From Alistipes sp. (GTDB lineage: Bacteria > Bacteroidota > Bacteroidia > Bacteroidales > Rikenellaceae), in assembly GCA_017391185.1 (NCBI GenBank), contig JAFOZN010000217.1:1-5554 (forward strand): a DNA stretch of 5,554 nucleotides. Direction: 5' to 3'. A model generated the notes under the pieces. The model had not been told where the DNA came from and did not search any database. It saw nothing but the letters and a program-made list of their open reading frames with translations. A program made the position numbers and the translations under genes. This document shows positions 1 to 5,554 of this stretch, piece by piece; the stretch's first letter is position 1, and each line of letters opens with the position of its first letter.

Positions 1-1949
1 GCGTTGTCCATATACTCAGCAGCGAGCATCATAGCCTGATAAGTCTGAGTTGCAGAGAGGTTCTTCAACGCAGCGTTCTTCACTGCTACAGATGGCTCAG
101 CAGCCAAAACATTGCTATAGTTCTTGTACTTACGCTCGGCGTTGAGCTTCGAAGCAGCTGTAAGAGTGATATACTTGCTCAAAGCCTTGTCCTTCAAAGG
201 AGCGTTAGTAGTAGCGATCTCATACATTACAGGGATAATGCTATCCTTGTTGAGTGAGAGCAAACCGTTGAAAGCAGCCTCCTTAGCAGCGCCTGTAGAT
301 GACTTGTAGCTGTTTACGATAGTAGCCACAGCCTCGTCAGCGTTGGTGTTAGCCAAAACCTGAATATAAGCAGCAGGATTCTTAGCCTTAGCCATGCGAG
401 CCTCGATTAGCTTCACCTGCTCGGCAGCTGGCTTGTTCTCGATAGCCTTGTTTACAGCCTTAGCCTCGCCACGACCAGTCTCATAGAGGTCGCAGATAGC
501 GTCAAAGTTCTTCTCTGATGCAACCTGTGGAAGAGCCTTCTGAGCCATGTCGTTACCAGCCTTAGCCATAGCGATTACCTTCTCAGCAGCCTCAGGGATA
601 GAGCGCTTGAGCAATACGCCCAAAGCTACCACCTTGCTCTGGTTGTTGCCATCCAAAGCCTTCACGATGCCTGAGTTAACCTTACCGTTGAATGAAAGCA
701 AAGTGCGGATAGCTGTATCCATGATCTCAGTATTCTCTGTGTTTGGCAAAGACTCAACCTTAGCCAAGATACCCTCCAAAGCCTTCTCGCCACCGATACG
801 GCTTGCAGCCTCCATAGCCTCGATAGCTACGGCGTTCTCTGGGTTAGCGATCTGAGCTACAACAGCGTCAATCTGGCTCTCTACGTGGTTTGCACCCAAC
901 CAGTTGATGATGTCGATCTTTACATCGTTAGAAGCCTTAGGCAAGAGAGCAGCCACAGCAGCGTATGTAGCGTCATCGGCATAAGCCTCTGCAGCGCGCA
1001 TAGCACCATAGCGGTACTGACGGCAGTCGTCAGAGAGAGCCTTCACTACAAGTGGAGTAGTCTCTGCGCCGTTCAAGAGGATCAAAAGATCCAAACCTGT
1101 GAGGCGTACGTTTGTCTTATCCTCCTTCATGAGCTTCTTAGCAGCCTTCTCTGCAGCCGCAGGATTCTCCTTGACCATGCGAGTAAGCAATGCTGAGTAA
1201 GCACCATAAGCGTCAGTTGACTCGAAAGAATAATCCACAGCCTTAGCCTGTGCAGCCAAAACCTTCAAAGCCTTCTCGCCACCACATGTAGCCAAAGCCA
1301 AGTTGATCTGGCAACGCTCCTCTGGAGTAGCTGTTCCGAGCCATGTCAAGAGTGCAGTCTCTACCTCAGGGATATTCTTATAAGATGCGATCTGAGCCAA
1401 AAGAACCTTGCTGTAACCGTTCTGAGCCTGAGCCTTGATAAGCTCTGCAACCAAAGGCTCTGTGCCCTTAATAGAAGCCAAAGCGCGAGCTGCGAAGTTA
1501 CCAAGATATGCGTCAGAGAGCTTCTCTGCGTAGAATGTGCCATCCTCGGCAGTAGCGCAGATCTGCAATGCAGTCATCAAGAATGCCTTTGTAGGGTTGT
1601 CCGAGCACTTCTCGATAGCCTTCTTCAAGCCCTCGCGAACACCACCGCGCAAAGACTCCTGACCCTTAGATACGTAAGCTGCTACGCCGTTGATAGCGTA
1701 CTCGATAGCTGAGTTGTTGACACCCTCAGCTGCAGGGCGCAACATCGAAGCCATCATCTGCATGCCCTCAGCACCAGTCTTAGCCAACTCGTCCATAGTC
1801 TGATTGTAGATCTTCTGGTCTTTGGCTGGGAGCTGTGCCATAGCGTCAGCTACGATAGTGGTAGTGACACGATTGCGGGCATCCTGAGCGTTGATAGAGG
1901 CAAATGGCATCAACGCCAATGCGATAACCAATATAAATAGTCTTTTCAT
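1..1949 (-). CDS. Exported HEAT-repeat protein, 3' end beyond window
   Basis: The reading frame is open from the ATG at 1949 to the left edge (649 full codons, no stop), so the C-terminus is missing. Residues 1-21 form a Sec signal peptide: Lys-Arg at 2-3, a hydrophobic core at 4-17, and a likely cut after Ala21 (SINA|QD). There is no lipobox cysteine, so a periplasmic or secreted soluble protein is expected. The rest is rich in Ala, Lys and Glu and reads as successive amphipathic helix pairs of HEAT type, clearest at about 145-480 (for example 278-400) and again at about 530-645. The motif GGEKAL occurs at 223-228 and 386-391. No catalytic motif is visible. HEAT arrays usually act as scaffolds. 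In Bacteroidetes such N-termini can precede a DUF1080 (3-keto-disaccharide hydrolase-like) domain, and the preceding Gfo/Idh/MocA gene fits that setting, but the domain is not seen here. The gene follows its neighbour by 27 bases on the same strand and is probably cotranscribed. HEAT call fairly sure; function unknown. Confidence 0.85.
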   Translation of the reverse strand, partial: MKRLFILVIALALMPFASINAQDARNRVTTTIVADAMAQLPAKDQKIYNQTMDELAKTGAEGMQMMASMLRPAAEGVNNSAIEYAINGVAAYVSKGQESLRGGVREGLKKAIEKCSDNPTKAFLMTALQICATAEDGTFYAEKLSDAYLGNFAARALASIKGTEPLVAELIKAQAQNGYSKVLLAQIASYKNIPEVETALLTWLGTATPEERCQINLALATCGGEKALKVLAAQAKAVDYSFESTDAYGAYSALLTRMVKENPAAAEKAAKKLMKEDKTNVRLTGLDLLILLNGAETTPLVVKALSDDCRQYRYGAMRAAEAYADDATYAAVAALLPKASNDVKIDIINWLGANHVESQIDAVVAQIANPENAVAIEAMEAASRIGGEKALEGILAKVESLPNTENTEIMDTAIRTLLSFNGKVNSGIVKALDGNNQSKVVALGVLLKRSIPEAAEKVIAMAKAGNDMAQKALPQVASEKNFDAICDLYETGRGEAKAVNKAIENKPAAEQVKLIEARMAKAKNPAAYIQVLANTNADEAVATIVNSYKSSTGAAKEAAFNGLLSLNKDSIIPVMYEIATTNAPLKDKALSKYITLTAASKLNAERKYKNYSNVLAAEPSVAVKNAALKNLSATQTYQAMMLAAEYMDN

Positions 1950-1976
1950 TACTCTAATGTCTGTTTAAGTTAGGGA

Positions 1977-3257
1977 TTAGATTTTCCAAGGTGCGCGCAT
2001 TGGCTGGTCGATCAGTGCGTTGGCTGCGTCATCGTTGATGAACTCCAACTTCACAGGATCGAACTCCAACGTACGGTTCAAGCGCAAAGCGCAGAGACCC
2101 ATATTCACGATAGTAGCCGAGCGGAAACCGTTGATCTCGTTGAGTGCGAACTTCTCACGAGTGTGGATACACTTGATGAAGTCAGTATTCTGAGGCTCTG
2201 GATCTGGCAACTCGTTGAGCTTGCTCATCACGTTAGGGATAGTACACTGGAAACCGTTGTAAACCTTACCGTTAGGGCCCTCGATGTAAGCTGCGTTAGG
2301 ATCCTCATAACCCTCACCCTGAAGAATGATCTGGCAACCATCCTCATAAGTATAGACAATCTTACGCCATGTACCGATAGCATCCCAGTGCTGCTCAGGA
2401 GCGTCAACCTCTACCTTTACAGGTGATGTGTTATCCTTGCCCAAGATGTACTGTACAGGGTCGATGTAGTGCTGACCCATATCGCCAAGACCACCACCAT
2501 CATAATCCCAGTAACCACGGAATGTCTGGTGAGTACGGTGCTCGTTGTATGGCTTGTAAGGTGCAGGACCCAACCACAAATCGTAATCCAAATTCTTTGG
2601 TACAGGCTGCTCAACAAGATTCTCCTTACCTACCCAGAAGAACTTCCAGCCGAAACCTGTGTGACCAGAGATAGTCACCTTCAAAGGCCAACCGAGCATA
2701 CCGCTATCGACCAACTTCTTCAAAGGAGCTACTGTAGTACCCAAGCCGTAGAATGTGTCCTTGAAACGGAACCATGTGTTGAGGCGGAAGATACGGCTGT
2801 TCTGACGAACTGCCTCCATCACCTTCTTACCCTCACCGATAGTACGTGTCATAGGCTTCTCACACCAAATATCCTTACCAGCCTTAGCAGCCTCTACTGC
2901 CATGATACCGTGCCAGTGTGGAGGAGTAGCGATGTGAACTACGTCCACGTTAGGATCGTTGATCAAGTCGCGATACATGTGATAACCCTTCACGGTCTCA
3001 CCCAACTCGCTCTTAGCGCGAGTAACACCTGTGTTGAGGTGGTTGCTGTCCACGTCACACATAGCTACCAGACGGCACTGCTCGTTGCTTGAGAAGTGGT
3101 TGGCACTGAAACCGATACCACCCATACCGATGATACCCTTAGTCAACTGATCGTTTGGGGCGATGTGTCCCTGACCTCCGAGAACCTTGCGAGGAAGAAT
3201 GGTAAGTGCTGCCATACCTCCAAGGGTCTTGAGAAAATCTTTTCTGTTGATTGCCAT
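1977..3257 (-). CDS. Gfo/Idh/MocA-family NAD(P)-dependent oxidoreductase with export-type N-terminus
   Basis: This 426-residue protein is a probable sugar or sugar-derivative dehydrogenase. Seen in the sequence: a Rossmann fold with GMGGIG at 44-49 (family GxGxxG loop), Asp68 in the CDVD stretch at the end of the second strand (typical for holding the adenosine ribose), the family EKP motif at 133-135 (Lys134 is the usual catalytic-site lysine), and a second domain with WLGPAP at 228-233 and a GGG..D...H..D pattern (254-256, Asp259, His263, Asp266) expected to line the substrate pocket. The N-terminus, NRKDFLKTLGG (4-14) followed by a short hydrophobic run, resembles a Tat signal with Arg-Lys in place of Arg-Arg. 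Exported members of this family are common in Bacteroidetes and keep their cofactor tightly bound. The start at 3257 is preceded by AT-rich sequence and a predicted promoter. It is first in a probable two-gene operon with the HEAT-repeat gene. Substrate unknown; oxidation of a glycoside or sugar, perhaps at C3, is inference from family and neighbour only. Confidence 0.92.
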   Translation of the reverse strand: MAINRKDFLKTLGGMAALTILPRKVLGGQGHIAPNDQLTKGIIGMGGIGFSANHFSSNEQCRLVAMCDVDSNHLNTGVTRAKSELGETVKGYHMYRDLINDPNVDVVHIATPPHWHGIMAVEAAKAGKDIWCEKPMTRTIGEGKKVMEAVRQNSRIFRLNTWFRFKDTFYGLGTTVAPLKKLVDSGMLGWPLKVTISGHTGFGWKFFWVGKENLVEQPVPKNLDYDLWLGPAPYKPYNEHRTHQTFRGYWDYDGGGLGDMGQHYIDPVQYILGKDNTSPVKVEVDAPEQHWDAIGTWRKIVYTYEDGCQIILQGEGYEDPNAAYIEGPNGKVYNGFQCTIPNVMSKLNELPDPEPQNTDFIKCIHTREKFALNEINGFRSATIVNMGLCALRLNRTLEFDPVKLEFINDDAANALIDQPMRAPWKI

Positions 3258-3316
3258 AATTTTTATAATTTTAATGTGGAAATTTGTCTCTTATTCCTAA
3301 ATATATATAATATATC

Positions 3317-3332
3317 GCCATAAAGTTATGGC
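3317..3332. promoter_or_regulatory. 16-base perfect palindrome, candidate operator
   Basis: GCCATAA at 3317-3323 and TTATGGC at 3326-3332 are exact reverse complements around a central AG. The palindrome contains the predicted -7 element of the minus-strand promoter (3321-3328), so a dimeric regulator bound here would block that promoter. The heptamer GCCATAA recurs at 3253-3259 over the start codon of the oxidoreductase, which may be chance because it partly encodes Met-Ala. The bound protein is unknown. Confidence 0.5.
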
Positions 3333-3351
3333 TTTTTCTCCGAATGGCAAA
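3321..3351 (-). promoter_or_regulatory. Predicted Bacteroidetes-type promoter for the oxidoreductase/HEAT operon
   Basis: Read on the minus strand, TTTG (3351-3348) is followed after 19 bases by TAACTTTA (3328-3321). This matches the TTTG / TAnnTTTG pattern except for the final base of the -7 box (A for G). Transcription would begin near 3314, leaving a leader of roughly 57 bases before the ATG at 3257. Both elements are touched by inverted repeats, which points to regulated use. Predicted by eye only. Confidence 0.5.
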
Positions 3352-3365
3352 ATTTATTGTGCCAT
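3344..3365. repeat. Inverted repeat ATGGCA-N10-TGCCAT, candidate operator half
   Basis: ATGGCA at 3344-3349 and TGCCAT at 3360-3365 are exact reverse complements separated by 10 bases. The left arm overlaps the predicted -33 element of the minus-strand promoter (3348-3351). It shares its core with the palindrome at 3317-3332, giving four GCCAT/ATGGC copies within 49 bases. Two six-base arms alone could be chance; the repeated core makes a shared binding site more likely. Confidence 0.4.
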
Positions 3366-3420
3366 ATAAACTAAATTTTAACAATATTTCGTTACCCTAT
3401 ACCAAAGTCGTATTTCTCGA

Positions 3421-3452
3421 TTTGACAAATCCAATGAATTTTTTTATCTTTG
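3421..3452 (+). promoter_or_regulatory. Predicted Bacteroidetes-type promoter for the hexuronate operon
   Basis: TTTG at 3421-3424 and TATCTTTG at 3445-3452 are separated by 20 bases, an exact match to the Bacteroidetes primary sigma factor pattern TTTG-N(about 19-21)-TAnnTTTG. Transcription would start near 3458-3460. That places an upstream in-frame ATG (3463) almost at the transcript's 5' end and leaves a leader of about 40 bases for the ATG at 3499, which supports the later start. No clear inverted repeat overlaps this promoter. Confidence 0.72.
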
Positions 3453-3498
3453 TCTTTGCCCTATGGGCGTGAACTTTAGAAAACTTAAAACTACGATA

Positions 3499-4311
3499 AT
3501 GAAAGATTTGTTTAGTGTCGATGGCAAGGTCATCGTGATTACGGGTGCTACGGGCATTTTGGGTTCTGCTATGGTGAAACACTTTGCTGAGCAGGGTGCA
3601 AAAGTGGTTATCTTGGCTCGCAACGAGCAGATGGGAGGCGATTTGATGGCCGAGGTGAAGGCTGCGGGAGGCGAGGCTCTCTACCTGAAGTGTGATGTGA
3701 CTCAGAAGCAGATGCTGGAGCAGAATTATGCCGATATCATGGCGGCGTATGGCCGTATTGATGTGCTGATTAATTGCGCTGGTGGCAACATGGCGGCGGC
3801 TACCGTTCCGCCAGAGAAGACCATCTTCGATTTGGATATAGATGCTGTGCGTCAGGTAGTTGACCTAAATCTTTTTGGCACTATCCTGCCTACTATGGTC
3901 TTTGTCAAGGCGATGGTCGAGCAAGGTCAAGGCTCGATTATTAATATCGCTTCCGAGTCGGCTCTGCGTCCTCTTACCCGCGTGGCAGGCTATGGCGTGG
4001 CGAAGGCTGCCGTAGTGAATTGGACCAAGTATATGTGTGGCGAGTTGGCTATCAAGTTTGGCGAGGGTTTGCGTGTCAATGCCGTAGCTCCAGGATTCCT
4101 TTTAACAAATCAGAATCGTACGCTGCTGACCAACCCCGATGGTTCGCTCACTCCACGTGCCGAGACCATCCTCGCCCATACGCCATATAAGCGTTTCGGC
4201 GAGCCAGAGGAGATGCTCGGAACGTTGCAGTGGTTGGCTTCCGATGCTTCGAAGTTTGTCAGCGGTACGTTGACTGTCATAGATGGTGGTTTTGATGCCT
4301 TTTCGATTTAA
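3499..4311 (+). CDS. uxuB: SDR-family D-mannonate oxidoreductase (fructuronate reductase)
   Basis: This 270-residue cytoplasmic short-chain dehydrogenase is likely to interconvert D-fructuronate and D-mannonate with NAD(P)H. Seen: the nucleotide-binding stretch TGATGILG (15-22), a variant of the classical TGxxxGxG; Asp66 in CDVT; NCAG at 92-95; a catalytic Ser152, Tyr165 and Lys169 (YGVAK); PG at 198-199; and a C-terminal IDGG at 261-264. The specific function rests on context: uxuA follows after 13 bases, and Bacillus-type UxuB enzymes are SDR proteins of about this size encoded beside uxuA, unlike the unrelated long-chain UxuB of E. coli. The start was set at 3499 rather than the in-frame ATG at 3463, because the protein then begins in the usual way (MKDLF, then VDGKVIVITG) and the predicted transcription start lies at about 3459. 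Another 2-keto-sugar or gluconate-type SDR activity is possible. The symbol is assigned by context. Confidence 0.85.
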   Translation: MKDLFSVDGKVIVITGATGILGSAMVKHFAEQGAKVVILARNEQMGGDLMAEVKAAGGEALYLKCDVTQKQMLEQNYADIMAAYGRIDVLINCAGGNMAAATVPPEKTIFDLDIDAVRQVVDLNLFGTILPTMVFVKAMVEQGQGSIINIASESALRPLTRVAGYGVAKAAVVNWTKYMCGELAIKFGEGLRVNAVAPGFLLTNQNRTLLTNPDGSLTPRAETILAHTPYKRFGEPEEMLGTLQWLASDASKFVSGTLTVIDGGFDAFSI

Positions 4312-4324
4312 TCAGAGATAATTT

Positions 4325-5509
4325 ATGTTCCTATGTAAACAATCGTGGCGATGGTACGGGCCTCAGGATCCTGTCTCGCTGAGTAATATACGTCAGGCGG
4401 GAGCTACCGATATAGTTCACGCCTTGCACCATATCCCCAACGGTGAGGTGTGGAGTGTGGAGGAGATTCGCGCTCGCCAAAAGATGATAGCCGATGCGGG
4501 CTTAACATGGAGTGTGGTGGAGAGTGTCCCCGTACACGAACACATCAAGACGCAGACAGGTGATTTTCAGCGATATATCGAGAATTATAAACTCTCGATA
4601 CGCAACCTCGCCGAGTGTGGCATCCATTGCATCACCTATAACTTTATGCCTGTCTTGGATTGGACTCGCACCAATCTTGCCTATGAGGTTGAGGATGGCT
4701 CGTTGGCTCTGAGATTTGAGCGTGCGGCGTTCATGGCTTTCGACCTCTATATCCTGCGCCGCCCCGGTGCTGAGCAGGAGTATAGCGAGGAGGATAAGGC
4801 CAAGGCAAAGGCTCGCTATGAGCAGATGGATCAGGCTGAGAAAGAGCTTATTACTCGCAATATGATTGCTGGTCTGCCAGGCTCTGAGGAGAGCTTCACT
4901 TTGGAGCAGTTCCAAGAGGCGTTGGATCGCTACAAGGATATCGATGCCGAGCGTCTGAGGGCGAATCTGATATACTTCCTCCGTGAGGTCTGCCCTGTGG
5001 CGGATGAGTGTGGCTCGGAGATGGTTATCCACCCCGATGATCCGCCATATCCGATTTTGGGATTGCCTCGCATACTCTCTACTGCCGAGGATTTCCGCCT
5101 CTTGATCGAGGCTGTGCCTAATCGCTCCAATGGATTGTGCCTCTGCACAGGCTCATTTGGCGTGAGGGGCGATAATGATCTGCCTAAGATGATGCGTGAG
5201 TTCTCTTCGCGCGTGGGCTTTGTCCACCTGCGTTCGACACGCCGCGATGAGGAGGGTAATTTTCAGGAGGATAACCACTTAGAGGGTGATGTGCCGATGT
5301 ATGAAGTGATGAAGGCATTCTTGGAGATTCAGCAGCAGCAAGGTCGCTCTATACCGATGCGCCCCGATCATGGTCATCAGATGTGTGACGATCTGAATCG
5401 CCACTCCAACCCCGGTTACTCATGCTATGGTCGTATGCGCGGTTTGGCTGAGTTGCGCGGTCTGGAGATGGGAATTGCTATGTCCTTGTATATTGAAAAT
5501 ACTAAATAA
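4325..5509 (+). CDS. uxuA: Mannonate dehydratase
   Basis: Converts D-mannonate to 2-keto-3-deoxy-D-gluconate plus water (EC 4.2.1.8) in the cytoplasm, the step after fructuronate reductase in glucuronate breakdown. The 394-residue length equals that of E. coli UxuA as I remember it, and family blocks run throughout: [12 protein letters not shown] near the N-terminus (9-20), [16 protein letters not shown] (33-48), [12 protein letters not shown] (105-116), HPDDPP (236-241), CTGS (274-277), HLRST (301-305), RPDHGHQM (346-353) and NPGYS (362-366). From knowledge of the family's TIM-barrel structures, the metal (Mn or Fe) should be held by His236, Cys274, His301 and Asp348, with His349 and Tyr365 near the reaction centre; these assignments are inferred by alignment from memory. 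All are present, so the enzyme looks intact. The only plausible start is the ATG at 4325, with a few more residues before the WRWYGP block than E. coli UxuA. It probably shares a transcript with both flanking plus-strand genes. Confidence 0.97.
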   Translation: MFLCKQSWRWYGPQDPVSLSNIRQAGATDIVHALHHIPNGEVWSVEEIRARQKMIADAGLTWSVVESVPVHEHIKTQTGDFQRYIENYKLSIRNLAECGIHCITYNFMPVLDWTRTNLAYEVEDGSLALRFERAAFMAFDLYILRRPGAEQEYSEEDKAKAKARYEQMDQAEKELITRNMIAGLPGSEESFTLEQFQEALDRYKDIDAERLRANLIYFLREVCPVADECGSEMVIHPDDPPYPILGLPRILSTAEDFRLLIEAVPNRSNGLCLCTGSFGVRGDNDLPKMMREFSSRVGFVHLRSTRRDEEGNFQEDNHLEGDVPMYEVMKAFLEIQQQQGRSIPMRPDHGHQMCDDLNRHSNPGYSCYGRMRGLAELRGLEMGIAMSLYIENTK

Positions 5510-5521
5510 AAACATACTTAA

Positions 5522-5554
5522 ATGAAGAAATTTTTTACACTCATTTGCGCTATA
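5522..5554 (+). CDS. Start of an exported protein (first 11 codons only)
   Basis: An ATG at 5522, 12 bases after the uxuA stop, opens a frame that continues to the window edge: MKKFFTLICAI. Two lysines followed by a hydrophobic run are the beginning of a Sec signal peptide; the Cys at residue 9 is too early to judge as a lipobox. The short gap and same strand make it a likely third member of the hexuronate operon. A glycoside hydrolase, a surface-binding protein or another secreted enzyme would fit, but 11 residues cannot identify it. Confidence 0.65.
   Translation, partial: MKKFFTLICAI

Larger units (their letters stand above)
3258..3498. other. Divergent AT-rich intergenic control region
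   Basis: These 241 bases separate the minus-strand oxidoreductase operon from the plus-strand hexuronate operon. They contain no credible gene. They hold one predicted promoter on each strand and two inverted repeats sharing the GCCAT/ATGGC core. A run of alternating A and T at about 3299-3315 lies just downstream of the minus-strand promoter, near its expected transcription start. No regulator gene is present in the window. Confidence 0.75.

Noticed and set aside
547..1196. Plus-strand open frames of about 100 codons opposite the HEAT gene
   Set aside because: They are shadows of the long minus-strand frame, which has a signal peptide and consistent codon use.
1950..1976. Possible terminator or separate promoter between the two minus-strand genes
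   Set aside because: The 27-base gap holds no hairpin and no promoter match, so cotranscription is simpler.
2469..3092. 207-codon plus-strand open frame opposite the oxidoreductase
   Set aside because: It lies wholly antisense to a clear Gfo/Idh/MocA gene; its translation has no recognisable domain, and the frame is explained by the strong codon bias of the opposite strand.
3317..3337. Palindrome followed by five T on the plus strand, resembling an intrinsic terminator
   Set aside because: No plus-strand gene ends upstream of it, the stem is short and AT-rich with a two-base centre, and overlap with a promoter makes an operator the better reading.
3463..3498. N-terminal extension of the SDR gene from the ATG at 3463
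   Set aside because: The 12 extra residues do not resemble SDR N-termini and would begin about four bases after the predicted transcription start.
4502..5032. 176-codon minus-strand open frame inside uxuA
   Set aside because: It is antisense to a well-conserved enzyme and its translation shows no domain or credible start context.
1..5554. tRNA, rRNA, CRISPR array, insertion sequence or phage features
   Set aside because: Apart from 3258-3498 the window is almost fully coding; I saw no spaced direct repeats, terminal inverted repeats, transposase or structured RNA.

Overview
The window comes from a gut-type member of the Bacteroidetes, most likely order Bacteroidales. Three things point there. 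Two promoters fit the Bacteroidetes sigma-ABfr pattern (TTTG, about 20 bases, TAnnTTTG). No Shine-Dalgarno sequence stands out before the start codons; the upstream bases are simply AT-rich. The protein content is also typical: a secreted Gfo/Idh/MocA oxidoreductase, a secreted HEAT-repeat protein and hexuronate catabolism enzymes. I cannot name the genus; an Alistipes- or Bacteroides-like organism is only an impression from the protein sequences.

Layout: two gene sets diverge from a 241-base AT-rich intergenic region (3258-3498). On the minus strand lie a Gfo/Idh/MocA oxidoreductase with an export-type N-terminus (1977-3257) and, 27 bases downstream, a large exported alpha-helical HEAT-repeat protein (1-1949) that runs off the left edge after 649 codons with no stop. 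On the plus strand lie an SDR-type fructuronate reductase/D-mannonate oxidoreductase (3499-4311), mannonate dehydratase uxuA (4325-5509), and the first 11 codons of a third gene starting with a signal peptide (5522 to the right edge). The plus-strand gaps are only 13 and 12 bases, so these three probably form an operon.

How they may work together: the SDR and UxuA catalyse consecutive steps, D-fructuronate to D-mannonate to 2-keto-3-deoxy-D-gluconate, the usual cytoplasmic route for glucuronate. The minus-strand pair looks exported. Proteins of this kind are often linked in Bacteroidetes to 3-keto-sugar chemistry, with a DUF1080 hydrolase/lyase domain following HEAT repeats; that domain would lie outside this window and is not seen. 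The shared divergent control region suggests, but does not prove, that an extracytoplasmic oxidation step is co-controlled with uronate use.

The most notable non-coding signal is in the intergenic region. A perfect 16-base palindrome and a second inverted repeat built on the same GCCAT/ATGGC core cover the -7 and -33 elements of the predicted minus-strand promoter, as an operator would. The minus-strand HEAT gene also has much stronger codon bias than uxuA, which suggests high expression.
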